Assembly (NCBI RefSeq): GCF_029846635.1
Contig: NZ_JARVTG010000001.1
Span: 3,404,501 to 3,468,500 of the forward strand
DNA length: 64,000 nucleotides
Source: Pokkaliibacter sp. MBI-7
GTDB taxonomy: Bacteria; Pseudomonadota; Gammaproteobacteria; Pseudomonadales; Balneatricaceae
Reading direction: 5' to 3'
Shown: positions 57,207-64,000 of the stretch, one piece after another
Numbering within the stretch: the first letter of the stretch is position 1
How the letters are laid out: the number at the start of each line of letters is the position of its first letter
Notes under the pieces: generated by a model
The model's input: the letters and a program-made list of their open reading frames with translations, nothing else
What the model was told of the DNA's origin: nothing
Databases searched by the model: none
Made by a program: the position numbers and the translations under genes

Positions 57207-58928
57207 GTGGAATTACTTTCCGGCGCTGAGATGCTTATTCGCGCCCTTGCTGATGAGGGTGTCGAATATGTCTACGGATACCCTGGCGGGGCCGTGTTGC
57301 ACATTTATGATGCACTATTCCAGCAAGACGCCGTGAAGCACATCCTAGTCCGCCATGAGCAAGCAGCCTCTCATATGGCCGATGCTTATGCCCGGGCGAC
57401 GGGAAAAGCTGGCGTGGTGCTTGTGACTTCTGGACCAGGAGCTACCAACGCAGTGACAGGCATTGCCACTGCTTATATGGACTCCATTCCGATGGTTATC
57501 CTCTGCGGTCAGGTCATGAGTCACCTGATTGGCGATGATGCCTTCCAGGAAACCGACATGCTTGGCGTGTCCCGTCCGGTGGTGAAACACAACCTGTCAG
57601 TCAAACGTGCCGAAGACATTCCTGCGGTGGTGAAGAAGGCTTTCTACATCGCGCAGACAGGGCGTCCCGGTCCTGTGCTGATCGACATCCCCAAAGACAT
57701 GACCGCGCCATCGGAAAAGTTCCCCTACGAATATCCGAAGAGTGTCAAACTGCGCTCCTACAGCCCGGTCTACCGTGGCCATACCGGTCAGATCAAGAAA
57801 GCAGTCGACCTGCTGCTGACCGCGCGTCGGCCTGTTATCTACAGTGGCGGCGGTGTGGTGCTGGGTCAGGCTTCGAAACAGCTGACCGAACTGGCACACA
57901 TGCTCAATTTCCCGGTCACCAATACCCTGATGGGTCTGGGTGCCTTCCCCGGTACTGATCCGCAATTCCTCGGTATGCTGGGGATGCATGGCAGCTACGA
58001 AGCCAACTCTGCAATGCACCATTCGGATCTGATCGTGGCCATCGGTGCCCGTTTTGATGATCGTGTTACCAACGCGGTAGAGAAGTTCTGCCCGACAGCC
58101 AAGATCATCCATATCGATGTGGACCCGGCTTCTATCTCCAAGACCGTATTTGCCGACATCCCGATCGTGGGGCATGTGCAACCTGTGCTGGATGAAATGA
58201 TTCATCTGCTCAAGCCACGCCTGAGCGAGCTGGATCAGGGCGCACTGAAAGAGTGGTGGGCCAGCATTGAACAGTGGCGCACAGTGCATGCCGGACGTTA
58301 CGAAACAGCCGACAGTGAACTGCTGAAGCCTCAGGCCGTTATCGAGGCCGTGCACAAGGTCACCAAAGGTAAGGCTTACGTCACTTCTGATGTCGGTCAG
58401 CACCAGATGTTCGCTGCGCAGTACTACAAGTTTGATCGTCCTAACCAGTGGATCAACTCAGGCGGTCTGGGCACCATGGGCTTTGGTCTGCCTGCTGCTC
58501 TGGCGGTGAAGCTGAACTTTCCCGAAGACGAAGTCATCTGTGTCACCGGCGAAGGCAGTATCCAGATGAACATTCAGGAGCTGTCGACGGCGAACCAGTA
58601 CGACATACCGGTGAAGATTCTGTGCCTGAACAACCAGTCACTCGGTATGGTGCGTCAGTGGCAGGATATGAACTACGAGTCCCGTCACTCGCAGTCCTAT
58701 ATGAAGTCACTGCCTGATTTTGAAGGCCTGTTGCGTTCCTATGGCCATGAAGCAGTCACTATCCGTACTCCGGAAGAGCTGCTGCCCGGTCTGGAAAAGG
58801 CCTTTGCCATGAAGGACAAACTGGTATTCATCAACGTATACGTTGATCCCTTTGAACACGTGTATCCCATGCAGGTGCCACGCGGCACCATGAAAGACAT
58901 GTGGCTGAGCAAGACGGAGAGAACCTGA
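57207..58928 (+). CDS. ilvI: Acetolactate synthase large subunit (AHAS III type)
   Basis: A 573-residue ThDP enzyme. It has MELLSGAEMLIRALADEGVE and YVYGYPGGAV with the proton-relay glutamate in HEQAASHMADAYARATGK. The ThDP/Mg motif reads GEGSIQMNIQEL...LNN, where GEG replaces the textbook GDG; this variant is, from memory, common in Pseudomonas and relatives. It condenses two pyruvates to acetolactate or pyruvate plus 2-oxobutyrate to acetohydroxybutyrate. I start at GTG 57207, eight bases after GAGGG; the TTG frame at 57192 overlaps that ribosome site. It is first in ilvI-ilvH-ilvC. Confidence 0.96.
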   Translation: MELLSGAEMLIRALADEGVEYVYGYPGGAVLHIYDALFQQDAVKHILVRHEQAASHMADAYARATGKAGVVLVTSGPGATNAVTGIATAYMDSIPMVILCGQVMSHLIGDDAFQETDMLGVSRPVVKHNLSVKRAEDIPAVVKKAFYIAQTGRPGPVLIDIPKDMTAPSEKFPYEYPKSVKLRSYSPVYRGHTGQIKKAVDLLLTARRPVIYSGGGVVLGQASKQLTELAHMLNFPVTNTLMGLGAFPGTDPQFLGMLGMHGSYEANSAMHHSDLIVAIGARFDDRVTNAVEKFCPTAKIIHIDVDPASISKTVFADIPIVGHVQPVLDEMIHLLKPRLSELDQGALKEWWASIEQWRTVHAGRYETADSELLKPQAVIEAVHKVTKGKAYVTSDVGQHQMFAAQYYKFDRPNQWINSGGLGTMGFGLPAALAVKLNFPEDEVICVTGEGSIQMNIQELSTANQYDIPVKILCLNNQSLGMVRQWQDMNYESRHSQSYMKSLPDFEGLLRSYGHEAVTIRTPEELLPGLEKAFAMKDKLVFINVYVDPFEHVYPMQVPRGTMKDMWLSKTERT

Positions 58929-58930
58929 TC

Positions 58931-59422
58931 ATGCGACGTATCATATCCGTTCTGTTGGAGAACGAAGCCGGTGCTCTGTCGCGTGTGGTCGGGCTGTTCT
59001 CCCAGCGTAACTACAACATCGAGACACTGACGGTCGCCCCTACCGAAGACGGCACCCTGTCACGTCTGACGGTGACCACCATCGGTAACGACCGAGTGCT
59101 GGAGCAGATCACCAAGCAGCTCAACAAGCTGATCGAAGTGGTCAAGGTGGTTGACCTGACCGAAGGTGAGCACATTGAGCGCGAGCTGATGCTGATTAAG
59201 CTGAAAGCCAGCGGCCCGGTGCGTGATGAGATCAAGCGCACCGTCGACATCTTCCGTGGACAGATCGTTGACGTTACCCCCAGCCTGTATACCGTGCAGC
59301 TGGCCGGTGCCAGCGATAAGCTGGACGCCTTTATCAAGGCGGTAGGCGATGCCAGCATCATGGAAGTGGTGCGCACAGGGGTGTCGGGTATTTCGCGTGG
59401 CGAGAAAACCTTAAGTATCTGA
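58931..59422 (+). CDS. ilvH: Acetolactate synthase small (regulatory) subunit
   Basis: A 163-residue ACT-domain protein, the same length as E. coli IlvH. MRRIISVLLENEAGALSRVV, GLFSQRNYNIETLTVAPTED and the valine-binding region typical of IlvH are present. The C-terminal domain has ELMLIKLKASGPVRDEI. It activates IlvI and confers valine feedback inhibition. It starts 2 bp after the ilvI stop, with GGAG inside the end of ilvI, so subunits are made together. A longer frame from 58901 lies within ilvI and is rejected. Confidence 0.97.
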   Translation: MRRIISVLLENEAGALSRVVGLFSQRNYNIETLTVAPTEDGTLSRLTVTTIGNDRVLEQITKQLNKLIEVVKVVDLTEGEHIERELMLIKLKASGPVRDEIKRTVDIFRGQIVDVTPSLYTVQLAGASDKLDAFIKAVGDASIMEVVRTGVSGISRGEKTLSI

Positions 59423-59506
59423 TAATGGTCCGCCGCGACGGTGGATATTGAATTCAAGTTGACTGTGAAGAGGGAGCCTGAGGGCTTCCAGTATTAGGGG
59501 AAAAAA

Positions 59507-60523
59507 ATGCACGTTTATTACGATAAAGACTGTGACCTGTCCATCATCCAGGGCATGAAAGTTTCCATCATCGGTTACGGTTCACAGGGCCATGCTCACG
59601 CATGCAACCTGAAAGACTCTGGTGTGGACGTCACAGTGGGTCTGCGCGCCGGTTCTTCTACCCGCGCCAAAGCTGAGTCTGCTGGCCTGAAAGTGGCTGA
59701 CGTGGCTGATGCTGTTGCTTCTGCTGATCTGGTCATGATCCTGACTCCTGACGAGTTCCAGGGCAAGCTGTACAAAGATGAAGTAGAGCCCAACCTGAAG
59801 AAAGGCGCGACTCTGGCCTTCGCTCACGGCTTCTCCATCCATTACAACCAGGTTGTTCCCCGTGCTGATCTGGACGTTATCATGATCGCTCCCAAGGCAC
59901 CTGGTCACACTGTACGTTCTGAGTTCGTCAAAGGCGGCGGTATCCCTGACCTGATCGCGATTTACCAGAACTCCACTGGCAAAGCCAAAGAAGTCGCTCT
60001 GTCTTACGCCAGCGGCGTAGGCGGTGGCCGTACCGGTATCATCGAAACCACATTCAAAGACGAAACTGAAACCGACCTGTTCGGTGAGCAGGCTGTTCTG
60101 TGTGGTGGTGCGGTTGAGCTGGTTAAAGCCGGTTTTGAAACTCTGGTTGAAGCGGGCTATGCCCCTGAAATGGCTTACTTCGAGTGCCTGCACGAGCTGA
60201 AGCTGATCGTTGACCTGATGTACGAAGGCGGCATCGCCAACATGAACTACTCCATCTCCAACAATGCGGAGTACGGCGAGTACGTGACTGGTCCTGAAGT
60301 TATCAACGATGAATCTCGCAAAGCCATGCGCAATGCGCTGAAGCGTATCCAGAACGGTGAATACGCCAAGATGTTCATCACTGAAGGTGCGACCAACTAT
60401 CCTTCAATGACTGCTTACCGTCGTAACAACGCTGCTCACCCCATCGAACAGATCGGTGAGAAACTGCGTGCGATGATGCCCTGGATTGCTGCCAACAAGC
60501 TGGTTGACAAAACCCGCAACTAA
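59507..60523 (+). CDS. ilvC: Ketol-acid reductoisomerase (class I)
   Basis: A 338-residue short-form enzyme. The NADPH-binding loop is in GYGSQGHAHACNLKDSGV, with the basic RAGSSTRAKA stretch favouring NADPH. The metal-binding core includes DETETDLFGEQAVLCGG and CLHELKLIVDLMYEGG, with Glu/Asp ligands. It converts acetolactate to dihydroxyisovalerate in valine, leucine and isoleucine synthesis. Codon use is markedly biased compared with neighbours, as expected for high expression. It lies 84 bp after ilvH and ends at a strong terminator. Confidence 0.97.
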   Translation: MHVYYDKDCDLSIIQGMKVSIIGYGSQGHAHACNLKDSGVDVTVGLRAGSSTRAKAESAGLKVADVADAVASADLVMILTPDEFQGKLYKDEVEPNLKKGATLAFAHGFSIHYNQVVPRADLDVIMIAPKAPGHTVRSEFVKGGGIPDLIAIYQNSTGKAKEVALSYASGVGGGRTGIIETTFKDETETDLFGEQAVLCGGAVELVKAGFETLVEAGYAPEMAYFECLHELKLIVDLMYEGGIANMNYSISNNAEYGEYVTGPEVINDESRKAMRNALKRIQNGEYAKMFITEGATNYPSMTAYRRNNAAHPIEQIGEKLRAMMPWIAANKLVDKTRN

Positions 60524-60580
60524 TCCGGCAGTGGGCGATGGCGGCTAATGACAGGATGCCGCCAGTCCAGGCAATAACAG

Positions 60581-60616
60581 AAACCGCGAGCGGCAACGCT
60601 CGCGGTTTTTGTTTTT
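60581..60616 (+). terminator. Rho-independent terminator of ilvIHC
   Basis: A 12-bp stem AAACCGCGAGCG / CGCTCGCGGTTT with a GCAA tetraloop is followed by T-rich sequence (TTTTTGTTTTT). The T-run reaches the stop codon of the converging hydrolase gene. Confidence 0.93.
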
Positions 60617-61205
60617 ATGCTCGTTCGCCACACTGCAATGGCTGTGATGGCGTGCCAAAACGGATGCGGGCTGCGGGCTGTACGTCGGCGAAGGCACCGG
60701 CCAGTGTCTGATTGTGGTGCTGGATGATCTGTGCGGCAGACAGCAGTTCGCCGTCCGGGCAACTGTGGGCATCGGCCGCCAGAACGACCGCCAATCCCCG
60801 TTCACAGGCGCTGCGACAAGTGGTGTCGACGCAGAACTGGGTCTTCATGCCGCATATGATCAGCCGGTCTATGGCCTGCTCGGCCAGCTGCTGTGCCAGA
60901 GCGGTCCCCTCAAAGCAGCTGGGGCGGGTCTTGTTGAACAGCTGATCTTGTTGCAGGTCGAGGTCCAGGCCGGGTACGGGCTGCCACAGTGGGCTGCCTG
61001 CCGCAATGGCTGAGTGCTGAGGGCCGGTGTGCATAGCCACCAGAATAGGCGCCTGAGCCAGGCGGGCAGCTGCTATCAGCTGATTGATATTGCTGAGTAA
61101 CTGTTCGCGCTGATAAGGCGGTTGAGGGGCATCAAACAGGCCGACCTGCATGTCGATAATCAGTAAGGCGCTTTTTGAGGAGTCTTTCGAGATCTGGTTG
61201 GGCAT
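60615..61205 (-). CDS. Isochorismatase-family cysteine hydrolase
   Basis: A 196-residue protein with the complete triad of the family: Asp18 (LLIIDMQ), Lys92 (FNKTRPSCF) and Cys125 (KTQFCVDTTCRSA). These also occur in nicotinamidases, but the metal-binding DxHxxxH set of true nicotinamidases is not evident, so an amide hydrolase of the YcaC/YrdC-like kind is more likely. AAGGAAC precedes the ATG. It is convergent with ilvC. The substrate is unknown. Confidence 0.9.
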   Translation of the reverse strand: MPNQISKDSSKSALLIIDMQVGLFDAPQPPYQREQLLSNINQLIAAARLAQAPILVAMHTGPQHSAIAAGSPLWQPVPGLDLDLQQDQLFNKTRPSCFEGTALAQQLAEQAIDRLIICGMKTQFCVDTTCRSACERGLAVVLAADAHSCPDGELLSAAQIIQHHNQTLAGAFADVQPAARIRFGTPSQPLQCGERA

Positions 61206-61541
61206 GGTTCGTTCCTTGGTGGTGCCAGTCAGAACGACGCCCCAATGACCCCGTCCAGAACTGGCGGGGTGGGTAGCAGTGTATGGAAATCAGCCGCTAG
61301 CGCACGACCCGCAGAGGGGCGGTCGTGGTGGTGGTCAGCTGGATGGCGCAGGCAAGAGTTTTCATCGGTCCATCATGTGCAGTGGCTGCCATGAGGTCAA
61401 GGTAAAAAATGGCGCTCATGGAGGTGCTGACAGAGGCAGAGCAAGGCGGCTGGAAACAAAGGGAAGCCGGAGCCAACATTTCCCTTTTGAGGAGGGGGAC
61501 GTATTATTAGCCGCAAACCGCTATTAATGGGGAAGGAATCA
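61206..61541. other. Spacer between the hydrolase gene and pssA
   Basis: About 335 bp without a credible gene; the short frames here overlap on both strands and have no family similarity. The pssA ribosome site (GGGGAAGGAATC) lies at its right end. The pssA promoter must be here but no hexamer pair is clear. Confidence 0.35.
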
Positions 61542-62414
61542 ATGGCCGCATCGCCATCTGACCATACGCATAACGTCACGCCAATTCGCACTCAGCAGGC
61601 CACAAATTCATCCGCCGATGGGCAGCCAGCGCAGGAGAGCAACGTGGAACAACCGCACGCATCGAACACTCCCCAGGATAACAAGTCTCAGGAAACCCCG
61701 CCGCGCAAACCTAATCGCAGCATCTACCTGTTACCTAACCTGTTTACCACCAGCGCTCTGTTTTCCGGCTTCTATGCCATCATTGCCGCCATGAACGGGC
61801 ACTTCATTTCCGCCTGTATCGCCATTTTTATTTCCATGGTGCTGGACAGTCTGGATGGCCGCGTGGCCCGTATGACCAACACTCAGAGCGCCTTTGGTGC
61901 CGAGTATGACAGTCTGGCTGATATGGTGTCCTTTGGTGTGGCGCCAGCTCTGGTGGCCTTTACCTGGACGCTGGACAATCTCGGCAAGCTGGGCTGGATC
62001 GCCGCTTTTATCTATGTCGCTGGTGCTGCACTGCGTCTGGCCCGTTTCAACGTGCAGATTGGCTCGGTCGACAAGAAGTACTTCGTTGGTTTGCCCAGCC
62101 CTGCTGCGGCTGCGCTGGTGACCGGGATGGTGTGGGTCGGTTCCGAATACCATGTACTGACCACTGCTTACAGTTTCTGGGCAGCCCTGCTGGTAGCGGC
62201 AGCGGGTATCCTGATGGTCAGTAATGTCAGCTACTACTCGTTCAAGACCATTGATCTGAAAGGCAAGGTGCCGGTCATGACCCTGATGATCATTGCACTG
62301 GTATTTGCGGTCATTGCCTATCAGCCAGCAGCGGTATTGTGGGGGATCTTCCTGATCTACGGGTTTTCTGGTCCTGCCCTCTATCTGCGCAAATTGCGTC
62401 GCAAATTTAACTGA
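61542..62414 (+). CDS. pssA: CDP-diacylglycerol-serine O-phosphatidyltransferase (class II, membrane type)
   Basis: A 290-residue membrane protein. Residues 1-58 are a polar Gln/Asn/Ser-rich extension. The CDP-alcohol phosphotransferase motif is D105-G-x2-A-R-x8-G119-x3-D123-x3-D127 (DSLDGRVARM through GAEYDSLADMVSFG). Further membrane helices follow. It makes phosphatidylserine from CDP-diacylglycerol and serine. The position downstream of ilvC with one gene between is close to the ilvC-pssA order known from Pseudomonas. The ATG at 61542 has an excellent ribosome site; the ATG at 61527 is five codons upstream and overlaps it. Confidence 0.95.
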   Translation: MAASPSDHTHNVTPIRTQQATNSSADGQPAQESNVEQPHASNTPQDNKSQETPPRKPNRSIYLLPNLFTTSALFSGFYAIIAAMNGHFISACIAIFISMVLDSLDGRVARMTNTQSAFGAEYDSLADMVSFGVAPALVAFTWTLDNLGKLGWIAAFIYVAGAALRLARFNVQIGSVDKKYFVGLPSPAAAALVTGMVWVGSEYHVLTTAYSFWAALLVAAAGILMVSNVSYYSFKTIDLKGKVPVMTLMIIALVFAVIAYQPAAVLWGIFLIYGFSGPALYLRKLRRKFN

Positions 62415-62429
62415 TCCTGCGGTGATCCT

Positions 62430-62463
62430 CCTCTGTCTGACGGCAATGTACGGCAGGCAGAGG
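62430..62463 (+). terminator. Possible terminator hairpin after pssA
   Basis: CCTCTGTCTG (62430-62439) can pair with CAGGCAGAGG (62454-62463) with one G-T pair and a 14-nt loop. No T-run follows, so it is a weak candidate. Confidence 0.35.
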
Positions 62464-62590
62464 CTGTCACTTCTGTCTGATATCCCCCACCTTTCGTCGG
62501 GCACCTTGTTTTGCAACCGCGCTGAAAGTTTCAGTGAAGGCTAAACAACTGGTATCCTTCGCTTTTTCCCTAGGGAACAGGCTTTCTGCA

Positions 62591-64000
62591 ATGGCGCATC
62601 TCGCTGCTCTGCAACTTCAAATCTTTCAGGCAGTCCTGGAGCTGCCGGAGACCACCGGCAACGCCATCCGCCAGCATATCCGGCAATCCCTCGACGCCAC
62701 AGTACGTCCTGCGGATATTGATCGTGAACTCGATGCCATGAGCAACGATGATCTGCTGTACTTCGATGGTGAGGAATACCTGCTGGAAGAGAATGGTGTT
62801 TGGACCGTTTTCCGTGCCTTCCATGAACAGCGTCTGCCTCTGACACTGCTGGCTCCTCATCACGATGATGATGACGACTATGCTGACCTGCGCGAGCTGC
62901 TGCGGGCATGGCTGGGGATGGAGGCCGACCTCGACAAGTGCGCTTCTCAGGTGCTGGCACAGAAATACAGTGAGACGCCGGTGGCGGTGCAGTACCTGCA
63001 TTTGCTGCCACCTTACTGGCAGAAGGTGATGCTGAACATTCTCTGCCTCAATGATGTGCTGGAAGGTGGCCACGTCTTGCCTGTCGATGCCCAGATGCGT
63101 GACAACGGCCTGCAGGACACCCTCAGTGAGACGTTACTGGCAGCCTGGGATGCCGACTATGCCCTGACCCAGCTCAAGGATAAGGATCTGGAGGATCATT
63201 GGTTCGGCCAGCTGGAATTCCAGTCTGCCGAGCAGTCGCTGTTTCAGTCGCGTTATCTGTGGCAGCAGCAGGATAGGGATGCTCAGGGCTTCTTGCCGGT
63301 CTACCGTACCCTGCTGGAAATGGCCTTGCTGCGGGTAAGTGATCCGCAGCGCAGCCTTGAGCTGGCCCGACAGGCCTGCCAGTGGGCCAGACAGCAAGGT
63401 TATCTGGGCATGATCAGCTGGCTGGAAATGCTGGCTGCCGATGAGCTGCCACGTCAGTTGCAGCATGCCCGCCAATGGATCAAAGCCTATTCGGCCTCGC
63501 TGCAGAGCAAGGCCAGCAGCAATCCCTATTCATTTTTCTCCAGCGCCGAGGCCGAGCGCCTGTTTGGGGAGTATTTCCGCCGTGATGCCTTCCCGCTCAA
63601 ACTGCAATGGCTGCTGGAAGCGCTGCTACTGCAATCGGCACTGCCAGAGGGATTCAGCGAGGAGTGGAAACTGCAGCCCGAGTATCAGCAATTACTGCAG
63701 CTGGATGCCAAATCGCCAGTGAACAGTCTGGTCAGGGCCGTGGCTCAGGCGCTGGCTGGCGAAGAGATCAGTCATCCGATTCTGCTGATGAACGTGCGCA
63801 GCCAGCAGGATGCCTGGCAAGGCTGGCTGGAGCGGGTGCATACCCTGTCGGTGGAAGAAGTCCCCGAGCCGCTGCAGGAGCGACTGGTGTGGGTCGTGGA
63901 TCTCGATCATGGTCTGCTGTCAGCCAAGATCCAGAAACAGGGCAAGCGCAGCTGGAGTAAGGGGCGACAGGTGCGGCTGGATCAGCTGCAGTCCTATCCC
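62591..64000 (+). CDS. N-terminal part of a large protein, probably SNF2-family helicase (runs off the window)
   Basis: An uninterrupted frame of 470 codons from ATG 62591 to the right edge, read by direct translation. The beginning reads MAHLAALQLQIFQAVLELPE. The N-terminal 300 residues are helical and Leu/Gln/Glu-rich. The last part (VWVVDLDHG, then QGKRSWSKGRQVRLDQLQSYP) resembles the region just before the helicase core in large bacterial SNF2/HepA-type proteins. No Walker motif is reached, so the function is a guess. The frame lies on the plus strand downstream of pssA. GGGAAC lies about 12 bp before the ATG. Confidence 0.5.
   Translation, partial: MAHLAALQLQIFQAVLELPETTGNAIRQHIRQSLDATVRPADIDRELDAMSNDDLLYFDGEEYLLEENGVWTVFRAFHEQRLPLTLLAPHHDDDDDYADLRELLRAWLGMEADLDKCASQVLAQKYSETPVAVQYLHLLPPYWQKVMLNILCLNDVLEGGHVLPVDAQMRDNGLQDTLSETLLAAWDADYALTQLKDKDLEDHWFGQLEFQSAEQSLFQSRYLWQQQDRDAQGFLPVYRTLLEMALLRVSDPQRSLELARQACQWARQQGYLGMISWLEMLAADELPRQLQHARQWIKAYSASLQSKASSNPYSFFSSAEAERLFGEYFRRDAFPLKLQWLLEALLLQSALPEGFSEEWKLQPEYQQLLQLDAKSPVNSLVRAVAQALAGEEISHPILLMNVRSQQDAWQGWLERVHTLSVEEVPEPLQERLVWVVDLDHGLLSAKIQKQGKRSWSKGRQVRLDQLQSYP

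Noticed and set aside
1..64000. tRNA, rRNA or CRISPR array
   Set aside because: No cloverleaf with CCA-type ends, no rRNA-like sequence and no regularly spaced repeats were noticed on reading the window.

Overview
The window reads as chromosomal DNA of a free-living or plant/host-associated gammaproteobacterium. It is roughly 55-60% GC. Dense single-copy metabolic genes (etfBA, fadBA, ilvIH-ilvC-pssA) have Pseudomonas/Oceanospirillales-like order, and there are many PAS/GGDEF/EAL signalling proteins and two chemoreceptors. I see no rRNA, tRNA or CRISPR array. I cannot name the species; an Oceanospirillales-type lineage is an inference from gene content.

Layout. 1-1741: tail of a DUF898 membrane protein and an M48 metalloprotease. 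2235-5424: an AaeB/AaeX/AaeA-like aromatic-acid efflux operon. 5856-11068: etfB-etfA, then fadB-fadA, which form a beta-oxidation block closed by a strong terminator at 11335. 11358-15796 (minus strand): the most unusual part. It is a five-gene operon with a CesT-type type III secretion chaperone, three paralogous ADP-ribosyltransferase effectors and one effector-like protein of unknown fold, preceded by a hrp-box-like promoter (15844-15872). 15959-23736: an rRNA methyltransferase, a class C acid phosphatase with Pho-box-like repeats upstream, a five-PAS GGDEF-EAL protein, RNase T2, an inositol-monophosphatase-family enzyme and a small secreted protein. 23759-23979: a MITE-like palindromic element that supplies the stop codon of an iclR gene. 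23976-28025: IclR regulator, Bug/TctC binding protein, CoA-transferase and citryl-CoA-lyase-like protein, together a small organic-acid utilisation module.

28095-31654: two chemoreceptors. 31924-36821: DUF1329 and DUF1302 outer-membrane pair with a divergent AraC regulator. 36844-39887: an orphan sugar-binding protein and an acyl-CoA dehydrogenase. 40187-46003: a CHASE4-like/PAS/GGDEF protein, a PaaY-like hexapeptide protein that lacks two zinc ligands, and a CBS-PAS-GGDEF-EAL protein. 46033-56572: dinB, a YafY/WYL regulator with a VOC protein, a pseudouridine synthase, a YgjP-like metallopeptidase, a 7TMR-DISM GGDEF protein, DUF454, a DUF1704 (QEGLA) zinc peptidase and several small unknowns. 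57207-60523: ilvI-ilvH-ilvC with a sigma70-like promoter. 60615-62414: an isochorismatase-family hydrolase and pssA. 62591-64000: the N-terminal 470 codons of a large protein that runs off the window, possibly an SNF2-type helicase.

How the parts fit. The core genes form fatty-acid oxidation, branched-chain amino acid and phospholipid synthesis pathways. Four diguanylate cyclase/phosphodiesterase proteins and two chemoreceptors indicate a strongly signal-driven lifestyle. The effector operon implies that a type III secretion system is encoded elsewhere in the genome and that the organism interacts with eukaryotic cells.
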